The translations under genes were made by a program, and so were the position numbers. Of a stretch of 64,000 nucleotides of DNA, positions 26,502 to 36,713 are shown piece by piece. The DNA is taken from assembly GCF_006152115.1 (NCBI RefSeq), contig NZ_VDFU01000018.1:1-64000 (forward strand). The letters are read 5' to 3'. The DNA is from Rubellimicrobium rubrum. Its GTDB lineage: Bacteria; Pseudomonadota; Alphaproteobacteria; Rhodobacterales; Rhodobacteraceae. The stretch's first letter is position 1; the number at the start of each line of letters is the position of its first letter. A model generated the notes under the pieces. That model had not been told where the DNA came from. It did no database searches and saw only the letters and a list, made by a program, of their open reading frames with translations.

Positions 26502-26505
<4 letters not shown>
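25327..26505 (+). CDS. MFS transporter at head of ABC/AttH operon
   Basis: A 392-residue membrane protein with about twelve hydrophobic segments and MFS-like features. These include VVTGFGFGLLTTSVNRRFL and GPGMVGLVNAVYGLGAILSP in the N-half, and FIGLIFPAYYVWAIGIL in the C-half. The short MFS loop motifs are degenerate, so the substrate class is open. The start at 25327 is the ATG nearest the first membrane segment. Upstream in-frame starts would add a Pro/Gly-rich stretch that lacks protein character. The stop overlaps a TTG start of the ABC ATPase, placing the transporter in the same operon. Confidence 0.75.
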
Positions 26506-27169
<664 letters not shown>

Positions 27170-27173
<4 letters not shown>

Positions 27174-29557
27174 TCGGAGCGGGCCTTCAGGCGCTCCTGT
27201 CCCATTGGCGGCGTCACCTGCTCCAACTCTTCACCCTGGTCGCGGGCCTCGCGCTCGCAACCGCGCTCTGGTCCGGCGTGCAGGCCATCAACGCCGAGGC
27301 CCGCGCCTCCTACGCCGAAGCCGCCGACACCCTCGGCGAGGGCCGCCTGTCGCGCCTCCTCCCGCCCGAGGGGGGCGTGATCGACCAGGCCACCTGGGTC
27401 GCCCTGCGCCGCGCGGGCTGGCTGGCGAGCCCCGTCGTCGAAGGGCGGCTGGGCGACGCGCGCCTCCTCGGCATCGACCCCCTGACCACCCCGGTCGATA
27501 CCGGCCCCGTCGAGGAGGCCGACACCGCCGACCTCCAGGCCTTCCTGTCCGAGAGCGGCGCGCTGCTGGGGCGCGAGGAGGTGCTAGCCGACCTGCCCGA
27601 CACCGGCGCGACGCTCATCGCCTCCGAGGACGCCGCCCCCGGCGCCGTTCTCACCGACATCCGCACCGCCCAGCGCATCCTGGGGGTGCAGGGCTTCACG
27701 AGCCTGATCCTCGCCCCTGACCAGCCCTTGCGGCAGGCTCCGCTGGCCGAGGTCGCGCCCGCCCTGCGCCTCGTGGTGCCCCAAGACGACACGGATGTGG
27801 GCGCGTTGACGGACTCCTTCCACCTCAACCTCACCGCCTTCGGCCTCCTGAGCTTCGCGGTCGGGCTGTTCATTGTCCACGGCGCGGTGGGCCTCGCCTT
27901 CGAGCAGCGGCGCGCGACCGTTCGCACCCTGCGCGCCATGGGAATGCCGCTGACTGTCCTGATCGGTCTGATGGCGCTGGAACTCGCGCTGCTGGCCTTG
28001 GTCGCGGGCGCGCTGGGGCTGGCCATGGGCTACCTGATCGCTGCGGCGCTGCTGCCGGACGTGGCGGGCACCCTGCGAGGCCTTTATGGGGCCGAGGTGG
28101 CGGGCACGCTTCGCTTCCGTCCGCTCTGGGCGCTGTCGGGCATGACCATCGCGCTCGCGGGGACGGCCGCTGCCGCCGCCAGCGCCTTTCGCAGGCTGGC
28201 CACGACGCCGCTCCTGGCCGGGAGCACCCGCCGCGCCGGGGCCCGCTGGGCCGCGCGCCGCGCGCTGCGTCAGGGGATCGCCGGGGTCGCCCTGCTGCTC
28301 GCCGCCCTGGCTATCGGGCTCTGGGGGCGGGGTCTCGTCGCGGGCTTCGCGACGCTGGGCTGCCTGATGATCGGAGGGGCGCTGCTCTTACCGCTCCTTC
28401 TCGACCGGGTACTGGCCTTGGGCCAACGCTTCGCGCGGCAGCCGCTGCCACAGTGGATCTGGGCCGACAGCCGGGCCGAGCTGCCCGGGCTGTCGCTGGC
28501 CCTGATGGCGCTCCTCCTCGCCATGGCGGCGAACGTCGGCGTTTCCACGATGGTCTCGAGCTTCCGCCAGACCTTTGTGGACTTCCTCGACCAGCGCCTC
28601 GCGCCCGAGCTTTACGTCGGCGTCTCGACCCCCGAGCAGGCCGAAGCGATGTTGGCCACCCTGCCTGAAGGGGTGCGCGCCCTCCCCATTGCCTCGGTGG
28701 AACGGACCCTCTCGGGCCTGCCATCCGAGGTGCAGATCCTGCGCGACGACCCGACCTACCGCGAGAACTGGCGCTTCCTGAACGCCGCGCCCGACCCTTG
28801 GGACCGGCTGGCGGCAGGGGAGGGGGTCCTCGTCAACGAGCAGCTGGCCCGCCGCGCGGGCCTGTCGGTGGGCGATCCCCTGGCCGTCACCGAGGCGCTC
28901 ACCCTCCCCATCCTCGGCATCTACGGCGACTACGGGAACCCCGTCGGGCAGGCGATCCTGACCGAGCGGCTGTTCCGCGACACCTTCCCCGAGGTCGTCC
29001 CGCTCAGCTTCGGCCTGCGCGTCCCCCCCGAGGAGGTGCCGGCCCTGTCCGAGCGGCTGGTAAGCGATCTCGGCCTCGACCCAGAGCGGGTGGTGAACCA
29101 GGCGAACCTCAAGGCCATCTCGCTCGGCATCTTCGAACGGACCTTCACGGTGACGGGCGCGCTTAATGTCCTGACGCTGGCGGTCGCGGGCTTTGCGCTG
29201 CTGATGTCGCTCCTCACGCTGGCCAGCATCCGCCTGCCGCAGCTGGCCCCCGTCTGGGCGCTGGGCACCCGCCGCGCGACCTTGGGGCGGCTGGAACTCG
29301 TGCGGGCCGTGGGCCTGTCGGCGCTGACGGCGCTCGCGGCGCTGCCCCTCGGGCTCGCGCTGGCCTGGGTGCTGCTGGCGGTCGTGAACGTGGAGGCCTT
29401 TGGCTGGAAGCTTCCCATGTTCCTCTTCCCGCTGGACTGGCTGCGCCTGTTTGCCCTCGCGCTCCTGGCCGCCGCGCTGGCGGCAGCCTGGCCCGCCCTG
29501 CGCCTCGCCCGGGTGCCGCCTTCGATCCTGCTCAAGGTCTTTTCGGATGAACGCTAG
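27170..29557 (+). CDS. ABC transporter permease, FtsX/MacB-like with duplicated FtsX domain
   Basis: A 795-residue permease starting with GTG. It has an N-terminal membrane helix, then a large periplasmic part (about 45-220). A three-helix FtsX domain around 225-345 contains TAFGLLSFAVGLFIVHG. Two further hydrophobic segments cover about 365-405. A second periplasmic domain (about 445-640) precedes a final FtsX domain near 660-790 (LNVLTLAVAGFALLMSL). This ten-helix, double-FtsX layout is that of permeases found beside AttH-type proteins and in lipoprotein or lipid extraction systems. It sits between its ATPase and the AttH-like gene, with overlaps on both sides. Confidence 0.88.
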
Positions 29558-30572
29558 GGCGCTTCTGCTGGCCCTTTGGCCGCTCGCCGCGCAGGCGCAG
29601 GGCTTCGCGGGCCTTGGCACCAGCATCGAGGGCTATGCCCTTCCGCAGCCGGGGACCGAGTTCGCCTTCCCGGCCGACCATGGCGCGCATCCGGCTTTCC
29701 GCATCGAATGGTGGTATGTCACCGCCAACCTGCAGGCCGAGGACGGGACGCCCTACGGCCTCCAATGGACCCTGTTCCGCAGCGCCCTCGCCCCCGGCGG
29801 GTCGGAGGAAGCGCAGGTCTGGATGGGCCACGCCGCCGTCACCACGCCCGAGGGGCACTTCGTCACCGAACGCCTCGCGCGGGGCGGCACCGGGCAGGCG
29901 GGGGTGGTCGCGGACCCCTTCGAGGCCTGGATCGACGAATGGCGGCTCGCGGGCGACGACCTCGAAACGGCCACCCTAAGCGCCCAGGGGCCGGACTTCG
30001 GTTACGACGTCACGCTCACCGCGCAAGGGCCCATCGTGCTCCAGGGCGATCAGGGCTACAGCGTGAAGTCCGAGGACGGGCAGGCCAGCCACTACTACTC
30101 ACAGCCCTTCTTCGCCCTGGAGGGGGTCCTGCACCTTCCTTCGGGCGACGTCCCGGTCACCGGCAACGCCTGGCTCGACCGCGAATGGTCCTCGCAGCCG
30201 CTGGCGGACCGGCAAGTGGGGTGGGATTGGTTCTCGCTGTCCTTCGAGTCGGGCGAGAAGCTCATGGGCTTCCGCCTGCGCGCCGACGAGGGCGAGCCCT
30301 TCACCGCCGCGACCTGGATCGAGCCCGACGGCACGCCAACCCCCTTCCCCAACGGGGCCTTCGCCGCCGAGCCCCAAGATGACGCGACGGTGGCCGAGCG
30401 CGAGGTGCCGGTGGAGTGGCGCGTGACCCTGCCCGACCGGAACCTCGACGTGACCGTGCGGGCGATCAACCCGCAGGCCTGGATGGCGACCTCGGTCCCC
30501 TACTGGGAGGGGCCCGTGACGGTCACCGGCTCCCACGCGGGCGTGGGCTACCTGGAGATGACCGGCTACTGA
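29547..30572 (+). CDS. AttH / carotenoid-1,2-hydratase-like lipocalin-fold secreted protein
   Basis: A 341-residue protein with a cleavable signal peptide (MNARALLLALWPLAAQAQ). The mature part shows the AttH/CrtC-like double beta-barrel signature: FRIEWWYVTANLQ, YGLQWTLFRSAL, ASHYYSQPFFALEGVL and AWLDREWSSQPL. It ends with WDWFSLSFESGEKLMGFRLR. The His-Tyr-Tyr and Trp-Leu-Asp-Arg-Glu-Trp motifs are the conserved core. AttH proteins are encoded with an ABC ATPase and FtsX-like permease in many proteobacteria, as in the attEFGH genes of Agrobacterium. The ligand is not known. The start overlaps the permease gene by 11 bases. Confidence 0.87.
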   Translation: MNARALLLALWPLAAQAQGFAGLGTSIEGYALPQPGTEFAFPADHGAHPAFRIEWWYVTANLQAEDGTPYGLQWTLFRSALAPGGSEEAQVWMGHAAVTTPEGHFVTERLARGGTGQAGVVADPFEAWIDEWRLAGDDLETATLSAQGPDFGYDVTLTAQGPIVLQGDQGYSVKSEDGQASHYYSQPFFALEGVLHLPSGDVPVTGNAWLDREWSSQPLADRQVGWDWFSLSFESGEKLMGFRLRADEGEPFTAATWIEPDGTPTPFPNGAFAAEPQDDATVAEREVPVEWRVTLPDRNLDVTVRAINPQAWMATSVPYWEGPVTVTGSHAGVGYLEMTGY

Positions 30573-30574
30573 CG

Positions 30575-30603
30575 AAAAGGGGGAACCCCGGCCGGGATCC
30601 CCC
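30575..30603 (-). terminator. Intrinsic terminator of serA
   Basis: A stem of GGGGGA/TCCCCC with an inner CCC/GGG extension lies between the AttH-like stop and the serA stop. On the minus strand it runs into TTTT (complement of 30575-30578), ten bases after the serA stop codon. On the plus strand it has no T tract but may still weakly end the convergent transcript. Confidence 0.65.
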
Positions 30604-30612
30604 CGCGACGCC

Positions 30613-32208
30613 TCAGGCCATGTCGAAGGCGAGCGCCTTGACCTGCTGGAACATGCCCGTACCGCGAAGCTTGTCTAGCACGGGCTCCGGCACCGGGTCG
30701 TCCACGTAAAGGATTGCGATGGCCTCGCCCCCGCGGGCCGAGCGGCCCAGGGTGAAGTTCGCGATGTTGACGCCGTTCTGGCCCATGGTCTGGCCCAGCG
30801 TCCCGATGATGCCCGGCACGTCCTCGTTGGTGGTGTAGACCATGTTCGCCCCGATCTCAGCGTCCACGGTGATGCCCTTGATCTGGATGAAGCGCGGCTT
30901 GCCGTCCGAGAAGACGGTCCCGGCGACCGACCGCTCGCGGGCCTCGGTGACCACGGTCACCTTGATATAACCCTCGAACATGCCCGACTGGTCCTGACGG
31001 GTGGTGGAGATCTGGATGCCCCGTTCCCGCGCGATCACGGGGGCCGACACGAGGTTCACGTCCGGGTTCGCCCGCCGCATGATCCCCGCGATCACCGCGC
31101 AGTTCAGCGCGGCAAGGTTCATGGTCGAGGTGATCCCGTCATACAGCACGTTGATCGCCTTGATCGGCTCGTCGGTCATCTGGCCCACGAAGTTGCCCAG
31201 ATGCCCCGCGAGCTTGATCCAGGGGCCCATGACGCGGGCCTCATCGGCGGTCACGGACGGCATGTTGAGCGCGTTCGTCACCGCGCCGGTCAGCAGGTAG
31301 TCCGACATCTGCTCGGCCACCTGAAGCGCCACGTTCTCCTGCGCCTCGGTGGTCGAGGCGCCAAGGTGCGGCGTCACCACGACGTTGGGCAGGCCGAAGA
31401 GCGGCGAGTCCGTCGCGGGCTCCACGGCAAAGACGTCGAAGGCCGCGCCCGCGACATGGCCGGACTTCAGCGCCTCGGCCAGCGCCTCCTCGTCCACGAG
31501 ACCGCCGCGCGCGCAGTTGACGATCCGCACGCCGGGCTTCAGCTTGGCGATGGCCTCGCGCGACAGGATGTTGCGGGTCTGGTCGGTCAGCGGCACATGC
31601 AGGGTGATGAAGTCCGCGCGACGCAGCAGGTCCTCCAGCTCCACCTTCTCGACGCCCAGTTGATTCGCCCGCTCCTCGCCCAGGAAGGGGTCGAAGGCGA
31701 TGACCTTCATCTTGAGGCCGCGCGCCCGGTCGCAGACGATGCCGCCGATGTTGCCCGCGCCGATCACGCCCAGCGTCTTGCCGGTCAACTCCACGCCCAT
31801 GAAGCGGGACTTCTCCCACTTGCCCGCGTGGGTGCTGGCGTTCGCCTCGGGGATCTGGCGGGCGACGGCCATCATCATGGCGATGGCATGCTCGGCGGTG
31901 GTGATGGAGTTCCCGAAGGGCGTGTTCATCACGATGATGCCCTTCTTGGACGCCGCCGGGATATCCACGTTGTCCACGCCGATGCCCGCGCGTCCGATCA
32001 CCTTGAGGTTCGAGGCCGAGGCGAGCAGCTTTTCGGTGGCCTTGGTGGCCGAGCGGATGGCGAGGCCGTCATAGTTGCCGATCACGGCAAGGAGCGCGTC
32101 CTTGTCCTTGCCGAGCTTGGGTTGGTAGTCCACCTCGACGCCGCGATCCTTGAAGATCTGGACGGCAGCCGGGGAGAGTTCGTCGGAGATGAGCACGCGG
32201 GGGGCCAT
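30613..32208 (-). CDS. serA: D-3-phosphoglycerate dehydrogenase
   Basis: A 531-residue enzyme for the first step of serine biosynthesis, of the long type with substrate, NAD, ASB and ACT domains. It shows IGRAGIGVDNVD, the NAD motif GVIGAGNIGGIVCDRA, the catalytic Arg in NCARGGLVDEEAL, Glu near VFAVEPATDSPL and the His in TPHLGASTTEAQ. The C-terminal ACT domain includes TTNEDVPGIIGTLGQTMGQNGVNIANF, split here at the PGIIG serine-binding turn. The ATG at 32208 follows GGAGCCCCTC. The in-frame ATG at 32220 has no ribosome site. It lies 101 bases after serC on the same strand. Confidence 0.96.
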   Translation of the reverse strand: MAPRVLISDELSPAAVQIFKDRGVEVDYQPKLGKDKDALLAVIGNYDGLAIRSATKATEKLLASASNLKVIGRAGIGVDNVDIPAASKKGIIVMNTPFGNSITTAEHAIAMMMAVARQIPEANASTHAGKWEKSRFMGVELTGKTLGVIGAGNIGGIVCDRARGLKMKVIAFDPFLGEERANQLGVEKVELEDLLRRADFITLHVPLTDQTRNILSREAIAKLKPGVRIVNCARGGLVDEEALAEALKSGHVAGAAFDVFAVEPATDSPLFGLPNVVVTPHLGASTTEAQENVALQVAEQMSDYLLTGAVTNALNMPSVTADEARVMGPWIKLAGHLGNFVGQMTDEPIKAINVLYDGITSTMNLAALNCAVIAGIMRRANPDVNLVSAPVIARERGIQISTTRQDQSGMFEGYIKVTVVTEARERSVAGTVFSDGKPRFIQIKGITVDAEIGANMVYTTNEDVPGIIGTLGQTMGQNGVNIANFTLGRSARGGEAIAILYVDDPVPEPVLDKLRGTGMFQQVKALAFDMA

Positions 32209-32238
32209 GAGGGGCTCCATGAATGGGGTGTCGGGGCT

Positions 32239-32256
32239 GGCGGGCTGAAGCCCGCC
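32239..32256. repeat. REP-like palindromic hairpin between serC and serA
   Basis: GGCGGGCTGAAGCCCGCC forms a 7-bp stem with a TGAA loop in the serC-serA gap. A similar GC-rich inverted pair (GGGCGGGG...CCGCCCGCC) follows at about 32278-32300. Such GGGCTgaAGCCC hairpins recur between genes in this bacterial group, as far as I recall. No T tract follows, so it more likely affects mRNA stability than termination. Confidence 0.4.
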
Positions 32257-32309
32257 CGATGATGTTCGCGATGGGGTAGGGCGGGGTCGTCCGCCCGCCA
32301 CTGGCGCTC

Positions 32310-33464
32310 TCAGGCGGCTTGGGCCAGCTTCTCGATCTCGGCGTGGAACGCCCAGTCGAGCCAGGGCAGCATCGCCTGCACGTCGGCCAGTTCCACGGTC
32401 GCACCGCACCAGACCCGCAGGCCCGGAGGGGCGTCGCGATAGGCGCCCACATCCCAAGCCGCGCCCGCCTGCTCCAGCCGCTTGGCGACAGCCTTGGCAA
32501 AGGCCGCGCCGTCCGTGATGCGCGGGTCGGTGAACCTGAGACAGACCGAGGTGTTCGACCGGGTCGCGGGGTCCTCGGCCAGGTTCGCGATCCAGTCGCG
32601 GCTGTCGCAGAAGTCCCACACGGCCTGCGCGTTCGCATCCGCCCGCGCGATCAGCGCCGGGAGGCCACCGAGGGCCTTGCCCCACTCCATCGACACGATC
32701 CAGTCCTCGACGCAAAGCATCGACGGCGTGTTGATCGTCTCGCCCTGGAAGATCCCCTCGATCAGCTTGCCCTTGCTCGTGAGCCGGAAGATCTTGGGCA
32801 GCGGCCGGTCCGGCGTGAACGACTCCAGCCGCTCCACCGCGCGAGGCCCGAGGACCAGGACGCCATGCGCCGCCTCGCCACCCATCACCTTCTGCCAGGA
32901 GAAGGTCGTCACATCCAGCTTGTCCCAGGGCAGGTCCTGCGCAAAGGCCGCCGAGGTCGCGTCGCAGATCGTGAGGCCGCCGCGTCCCGCCGGGATCACA
33001 TCCCCCGACGCCACCCGCACGCCCGAGGTCGTGCCATTCCAGGTGAACACCACGTCCCGGTCGTAATCGAGCGCCGCCATATCCACGATCTGCCCGTAAT
33101 CCGCCCGGTGCACCCGCGCATCCAGCTTGAGCTGCTTCACGGCGTCCGTGACCCAGCCCTCGCCGAAGGACTCCCAGGCGACCATCTCGACGGGGCGCTC
33201 GCCCAGAATCGTCCACATCGCCATCTCGACCGCGCCCGTATCGGACGCTGGCACGATGCCGATGCGGTGGGTGTCCGGCACCGCCAGCACCTCGCGCGTG
33301 AGGTCGATGGCGCGCTTCAGCCGCGCCTTGCCCTCGGCGGCGCGATGCGACCGGCCAAGGCTGGCGTTCTTCAGCGCATCGAGGTTCCAGGTGGGGGGTT
33401 TGGCGCAGGGGCCCGAGGAAAAGCGCGGGTTCGCAGGCGTGGCCTGCGGCAGTTCAGACGCCAT
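32310..33464 (-). CDS. serC: Phosphoserine aminotransferase
   Basis: A 384-residue class V PLP aminotransferase that converts 3-phosphohydroxypyruvate to phosphoserine. [13 protein letters not shown] opens the chain, SLGRSHRA binds phosphate, and [16 protein letters not shown] forms the PLP phosphate cup. The PLP Lys is in [10 protein letters not shown]. Sequence and length fit the alphaproteobacterial/methanogen-type SerC rather than the E. coli type. The start follows GGAAGGAT. It is the first gene of a serC-serA transcript and is divergent from serB across 158 bases. Confidence 0.95.
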   Translation of the reverse strand: MASELPQATPANPRFSSGPCAKPPTWNLDALKNASLGRSHRAAEGKARLKRAIDLTREVLAVPDTHRIGIVPASDTGAVEMAMWTILGERPVEMVAWESFGEGWVTDAVKQLKLDARVHRADYGQIVDMAALDYDRDVVFTWNGTTSGVRVASGDVIPAGRGGLTICDATSAAFAQDLPWDKLDVTTFSWQKVMGGEAAHGVLVLGPRAVERLESFTPDRPLPKIFRLTSKGKLIEGIFQGETINTPSMLCVEDWIVSMEWGKALGGLPALIARADANAQAVWDFCDSRDWIANLAEDPATRSNTSVCLRFTDPRITDGAAFAKAVAKRLEQAGAAWDVGAYRDAPPGLRVWCGATVELADVQAMLPWLDWAFHAEIEKLAQAA

Positions 33465-33622
33465 GTGGCTATCCTTCCAGATCAGCAGCCCCTCGTTGGG
33501 GAGGGGTGTCCCGCCACAAGGCATAGGGAAGCGGGCCGGGGTTCCGCAAGACGCGAAATGGGTCTAAGGCGCCGCAAACGCACCTCCGTGCCGGGGGCCG
33601 CGACTACGATCGGAAACTTCGT

Positions 33623-34489
33623 ATGCAAGTCGTTACCCTGATCGCCGCGCCCGGCGGCCTGCCCGCATCGCTGGCCGAGGATCTGCGCGCCGCCTGGACC
33701 GGCAGCGCCATCCGTTGGCTGTCCCAGGCTGAAGCCGCCGAATTCGACATTGCCGACGAGCCCGCCGACCTGTGGGCCCGCTGGGAGGCGTTGCAGGCGC
33801 AGGACGTGGACCTGCTCGTCCAGCCCGCCGTGAACCGGCGCAAGCGGATGCTCCTGGCTGACATGGATTCGACCATGATCCAGCAGGAATGCATCGACGA
33901 ACTCGCCGCCGTGGCGGGGGTAGGGGAGCGTGTCGCGGCCATCACCGCGAGGGCGATGAACGGTGAGATCGGCTTCGAAGGGGCGCTGCGGGAACGCGTG
34001 GGTCTGCTCCGGGACCTGCCGGAGGCCGTGATCGATCAGGTCTTGGCCGAGCGCATCACCTACATGCCGGGGGGCGCCGCGCTCCTGTCCACCATGAAGG
34101 CGCATGGCGCGCACTCGGTCCTCGTCTCCGGGGGCTTCCTCGGATTTGCCCGCCCGGTCGCCGCCCATCTCGGCTTCCACGAAGCCCGCGCCAACACGCT
34201 CCTGGCGCAGGACGGCCATCTCACCGGAGAGGTGGCCGAGCCCATCTTGGGCCGCGAGGCCAAGGTCGCGACGCTGGAGGAGGTGACCCAGCGCCTCGGG
34301 ATCGGCCCTCAGGACGTGCTGGCGGTGGGCGACGGTGCCAACGACCTTGGGATGCTGCGCCTCGCGGGGGCGGGCGTCGCGCTCCACGCCAAGCCTGCCG
34401 TGCAGGAGCAGTGCCGCCTTCGGGTGAACCACGGCGACCTCACCGCGCTTCTCTACCTTCAGGGCTATGCGCGGAGCGAGTTCGCCTGA
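33623..34489 (+). CDS. serB: Phosphoserine phosphatase
   Basis: A 288-residue HAD-type phosphatase for the last step of serine synthesis. About 75 N-terminal residues form an ACT-like region. The catalytic part begins with LLADMDSTMIQQECIDELA (motif I, nucleophile and acid Asp). Motif II is VLVSGGFLGFA, the Lys is in LGREAKVATLEEV, and motif IV is AVGDGANDLGMLRLAGAGVALHAKP, split at the GDGAND acid patch. It is divergent from serC/serA, so all three serine genes are grouped here. It overlaps the downstream TSUP gene (TGATG). Confidence 0.95.
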   Translation: MQVVTLIAAPGGLPASLAEDLRAAWTGSAIRWLSQAEAAEFDIADEPADLWARWEALQAQDVDLLVQPAVNRRKRMLLADMDSTMIQQECIDELAAVAGVGERVAAITARAMNGEIGFEGALRERVGLLRDLPEAVIDQVLAERITYMPGGAALLSTMKAHGAHSVLVSGGFLGFARPVAAHLGFHEARANTLLAQDGHLTGEVAEPILGREAKVATLEEVTQRLGIGPQDVLAVGDGANDLGMLRLAGAGVALHAKPAVQEQCRLRVNHGDLTALLYLQGYARSEFA

Positions 34490-35253
34490 TGCTCCCCATC
34501 GGACCCGAAGTCCTGCTCCTCCTCGTCCTCGCCGCCTTTGTCGCGGGCGTCATCGACTCCATTGCGGGCGGCGGTGGCCTGCTCGCGCTTCCTGCAATCC
34601 TGCTCGCCGGCGCGCCCCCGGTTACCGCACTCGCGACGAACAAGTTGCAGGGCATGTTCGGCACCGCCTCGGCCGCGCTGCATTATGCCCGCGCGGGGCA
34701 GGTGGAGCCCCGCTCCCAGGCCGGCCCCGCGCTCCTGGCCGCGCTGGCGGCAGGCGGCGGCGCTCTCCTCGCATCCCACCTGCCCGCCGAGGCGATCCGC
34801 GCCGCGCTCCCGCTCCTCCTCATCGGAGTCGCGCTCTACTTCGGCTTTCGAAAAGGCCTCGACGACGAGGACCGGGCCGAGCGCATGGCGTCGCCGGCCT
34901 TCAACGCCACCGCCGTGCCGGGCCTCGCCTTCTATGACGGCGTGCTGGGGCCGGGGACGGGTAGCTTCTACATGATGGCTTTCGTGTCATTGCGCGGCTA
35001 CGGCCTCCTCAAGGCCACGGCGCACACCAAGCTCCTCAACTTTGCCTCGAACCTCGGCTCCCTGCTGGTCTTCGCCTTTGTCGCCTCCCCATGGTGGCTC
35101 GTCGGCCTCTGCATGGGCGCGGCGCAGTTCGCGGGGGCACAGGTGGGCTCCCGCCTTGCCGTGCGGATCGGCGCCCGGATGATCCGGCCGCTCCTGGTCG
35201 TCGTCTCCGTCGCGCTCGCCACGCGGCTCCTCTGGCAGGCGTGGTCCGGCTGA
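34489..35253 (+). CDS. TSUP-family (TauE/SafE) membrane transporter
   Basis: A 254-residue inner-membrane protein with about eight hydrophobic segments. The two family repeats are seen at VAGVIDSIAGGGGLLALPAILLAGAPP, split at the GGGGL turn, and at FYDGVLGPGTGSFYMMAF. TALATNKLQG and HTKLLNFASNLGSL supply the conserved Asn/Lys residues. TSUP proteins export or import sulfur-containing or organic anions, and the substrate here is unknown. It is translationally coupled to serB, which may be incidental or may reflect a link to sulfur/serine metabolism. Confidence 0.88.
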   Translation: MLPIGPEVLLLLVLAAFVAGVIDSIAGGGGLLALPAILLAGAPPVTALATNKLQGMFGTASAALHYARAGQVEPRSQAGPALLAALAAGGGALLASHLPAEAIRAALPLLLIGVALYFGFRKGLDDEDRAERMASPAFNATAVPGLAFYDGVLGPGTGSFYMMAFVSLRGYGLLKATAHTKLLNFASNLGSLLVFAFVASPWWLVGLCMGAAQFAGAQVGSRLAVRIGARMIRPLLVVVSVALATRLLWQAWSG

Positions 35254-35291
35254 CGTAAAGGACGGGCGACCCAGCCCGAGGAGGCCCGCCC

Positions 35292-36257
35292 ATGCCCTTC
35301 CACCAACCCCACCTCCTCGGCATCGAGCCCCTGCATCCGGTCGAGATCACCACCCTTCTCGACCTCGCGGACACCTATGCCGAACGGAACCGCAAGGGCT
35401 TGCCCGGCGGGGACGCGCTTCGGGGTCTCACGCAGGTCAACATGTTCTTCGAGCCCTCGACCCGCACGCAGTCCTCCTTCGAGATCGCGGGCAAGAAGCT
35501 CGGGGCCGAGGTGATGAACATGGGCATCGCCGCGTCGTCGGTGAAGAAGGGCGAAACGCTGATCGACACCGCGCTGACGCTGAACGCCATGCGCCCGGAC
35601 CTCCTGGTGGTGCGCCACCCCATGTCCGGCGCGGTGGACCTGCTGGCGCAGAAGCTTCAGAACTGCGCGGTCCTGAACGCCGGGGACGGGCGCCACGAGC
35701 ATCCGACCCAGGCGCTCCTTGATGCGCTCACCATCCGGCGTGCCAAGGGGCGGCTCCACCGCCTGAGCATCGCGATCTGCGGCGACATCGCGCATAGCCG
35801 CGTCGCCCGGTCCAACATCCTGCTGCTGCACAAGATGGAGAACCGCATCCGCCTCGTGGCCCCGCCCACGCTCATGCCGCCCGGCATCGACGCCTTCGGC
35901 TGCGAGGTGTTTCACGACATGGAGGAAGGGCTTCAGGGCGTGGACGTGGTGATGATGCTCCGCCTCCAGCGCGAACGGATGGACGGCGGCTTTGTCCCGT
36001 CCGAGCGGGAGTACTTCCACCGTTACGGGCTGGACGCCGAAAAGCTGGGCCACGCCGCCCCGGACGCCATCGTCATGCACCCCGGCCCCATGAACCGGGG
36101 CGTGGAGATCGACGGCACCATCGCCGACGACATCAACCGCTCGGTCATCCAGACGCAGGTGGAGATGGGGGTCGCGGTCCGCATGGCCGCGATGGACCTC
36201 CTGGCCCAGAACCTGCGCGCCACGCGGGGGCGGGCGGCGCTGGGCGAGGAGGTCTGA
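35292..36257 (+). CDS. pyrB: Aspartate carbamoyltransferase catalytic subunit
   Basis: A 321-residue enzyme for the committed step of pyrimidine synthesis. Carbamoyl-phosphate binding is by [14 protein letters not shown]. The [12 protein letters not shown]-like segment reads [16 protein letters not shown]. The aspartate side is at LRLQRERM, and [11 protein letters not shown] closes the site. A GAGGAGG ribosome site precedes the start. No pyrI is nearby. Instead an inactive dihydroorotase homologue follows after a small divergent gene, as in the PyrB/PyrC-prime complex of Pseudomonas. Confidence 0.97.
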   Translation: MPFHQPHLLGIEPLHPVEITTLLDLADTYAERNRKGLPGGDALRGLTQVNMFFEPSTRTQSSFEIAGKKLGAEVMNMGIAASSVKKGETLIDTALTLNAMRPDLLVVRHPMSGAVDLLAQKLQNCAVLNAGDGRHEHPTQALLDALTIRRAKGRLHRLSIAICGDIAHSRVARSNILLLHKMENRIRLVAPPTLMPPGIDAFGCEVFHDMEEGLQGVDVVMMLRLQRERMDGGFVPSEREYFHRYGLDAEKLGHAAPDAIVMHPGPMNRGVEIDGTIADDINRSVIQTQVEMGVAVRMAAMDLLAQNLRATRGRAALGEEV

Positions 36258-36293
36258 CGCTTCGGGGGCGCCGGTTCGCGCGCCCGTGACGGC

Positions 36294-36515
36294 TCAGTCG
36301 TGCTTCAGCCGGGGCGACTTGTCGCGAAGCCGGTCGATCATCTCCGAAGCTTCGGCCTTGGTCAGGTTCTCGTTGAACTCCTCGTCGGTCTCCTCGCAGA
36401 GCGTCTTGAGGTAGGACGCCTGCGCCCCCGTCATCGGCTCGTCGCCGGTCACCCAGTCATGCGGGTCCTTCTCGGCGTTCCCCTCGGGGTGGGTCTTGGT
36501 GTTCGCGTCGGCCAT
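36294..36515 (-). CDS. DUF3072-family small acidic protein
   Basis: A 73-residue acidic, soluble protein. The C-terminal half has the DUF3072 signature: EPMTGAQASYLKTLCEE, then DEEFNENLTKAEASEMIDRLRD. The N-terminal 30 residues are polar and probably disordered. Function is unknown. The fold may be a short helical SAP-like element, since it has the T-x-x-Q-x-x-Y-L-K-T-L and T-K-A-E-A-S pattern. AGGA precedes the start. It sits on the opposite strand between pyrB and the dihydroorotase-like gene. A GGAAC-N16-CATT sequence upstream could be a stress promoter. Confidence 0.85.
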   Translation of the reverse strand: MADANTKTHPEGNAEKDPHDWVTGDEPMTGAQASYLKTLCEETDEEFNENLTKAEASEMIDRLRDKSPRLKHD

Positions 36516-36549
36516 GATCCTGATGCTCCGCTCATCGTTGTGTTCATAT

Positions 36550-36574
36550 AATGTTCTGGCTGGCCGCGGGTTCC
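36550..36574 (-). promoter_or_regulatory. Possible EcfG-like promoter of the DUF3072 gene
   Basis: On the minus strand GGAAC (complement of 36570-36574) is followed after 16 bases by CATT (complement of 36550-36553), one mismatch from the EcfG consensus GGAAC-N16-CGTT. It lies 35 bases before the start codon. The mismatch in the -10 element makes this a weak call. Confidence 0.3.
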
Positions 36575-36627
36575 GTTCCTCGCGCCCTCGTGCTTGGGCC
36601 GGTCGCGCGGGTCCGGCCGCGCCCGCC

Positions 36628-36655
36628 TTGCGAGGCGACCCCGGCGCGGTATAGG
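36628..36655 (+). promoter_or_regulatory. Possible sigma-70 promoter of the dihydroorotase-like gene
   Basis: TTGCGA (36628-36633) and TATAGG (36650-36655) are 16 bases apart. Each matches four of six bases of the -35 and -10 consensus. Transcription would start near 36662, about 50 bases before the start codon. If real, this gene can be expressed separately from pyrB. Confidence 0.3.
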
Positions 36656-36713
36656 GGAGGGGGACGCGGCGGCAGGGGACGGCAGTGATGACAGGCATGG
36701 GCGGATCCCCCGC

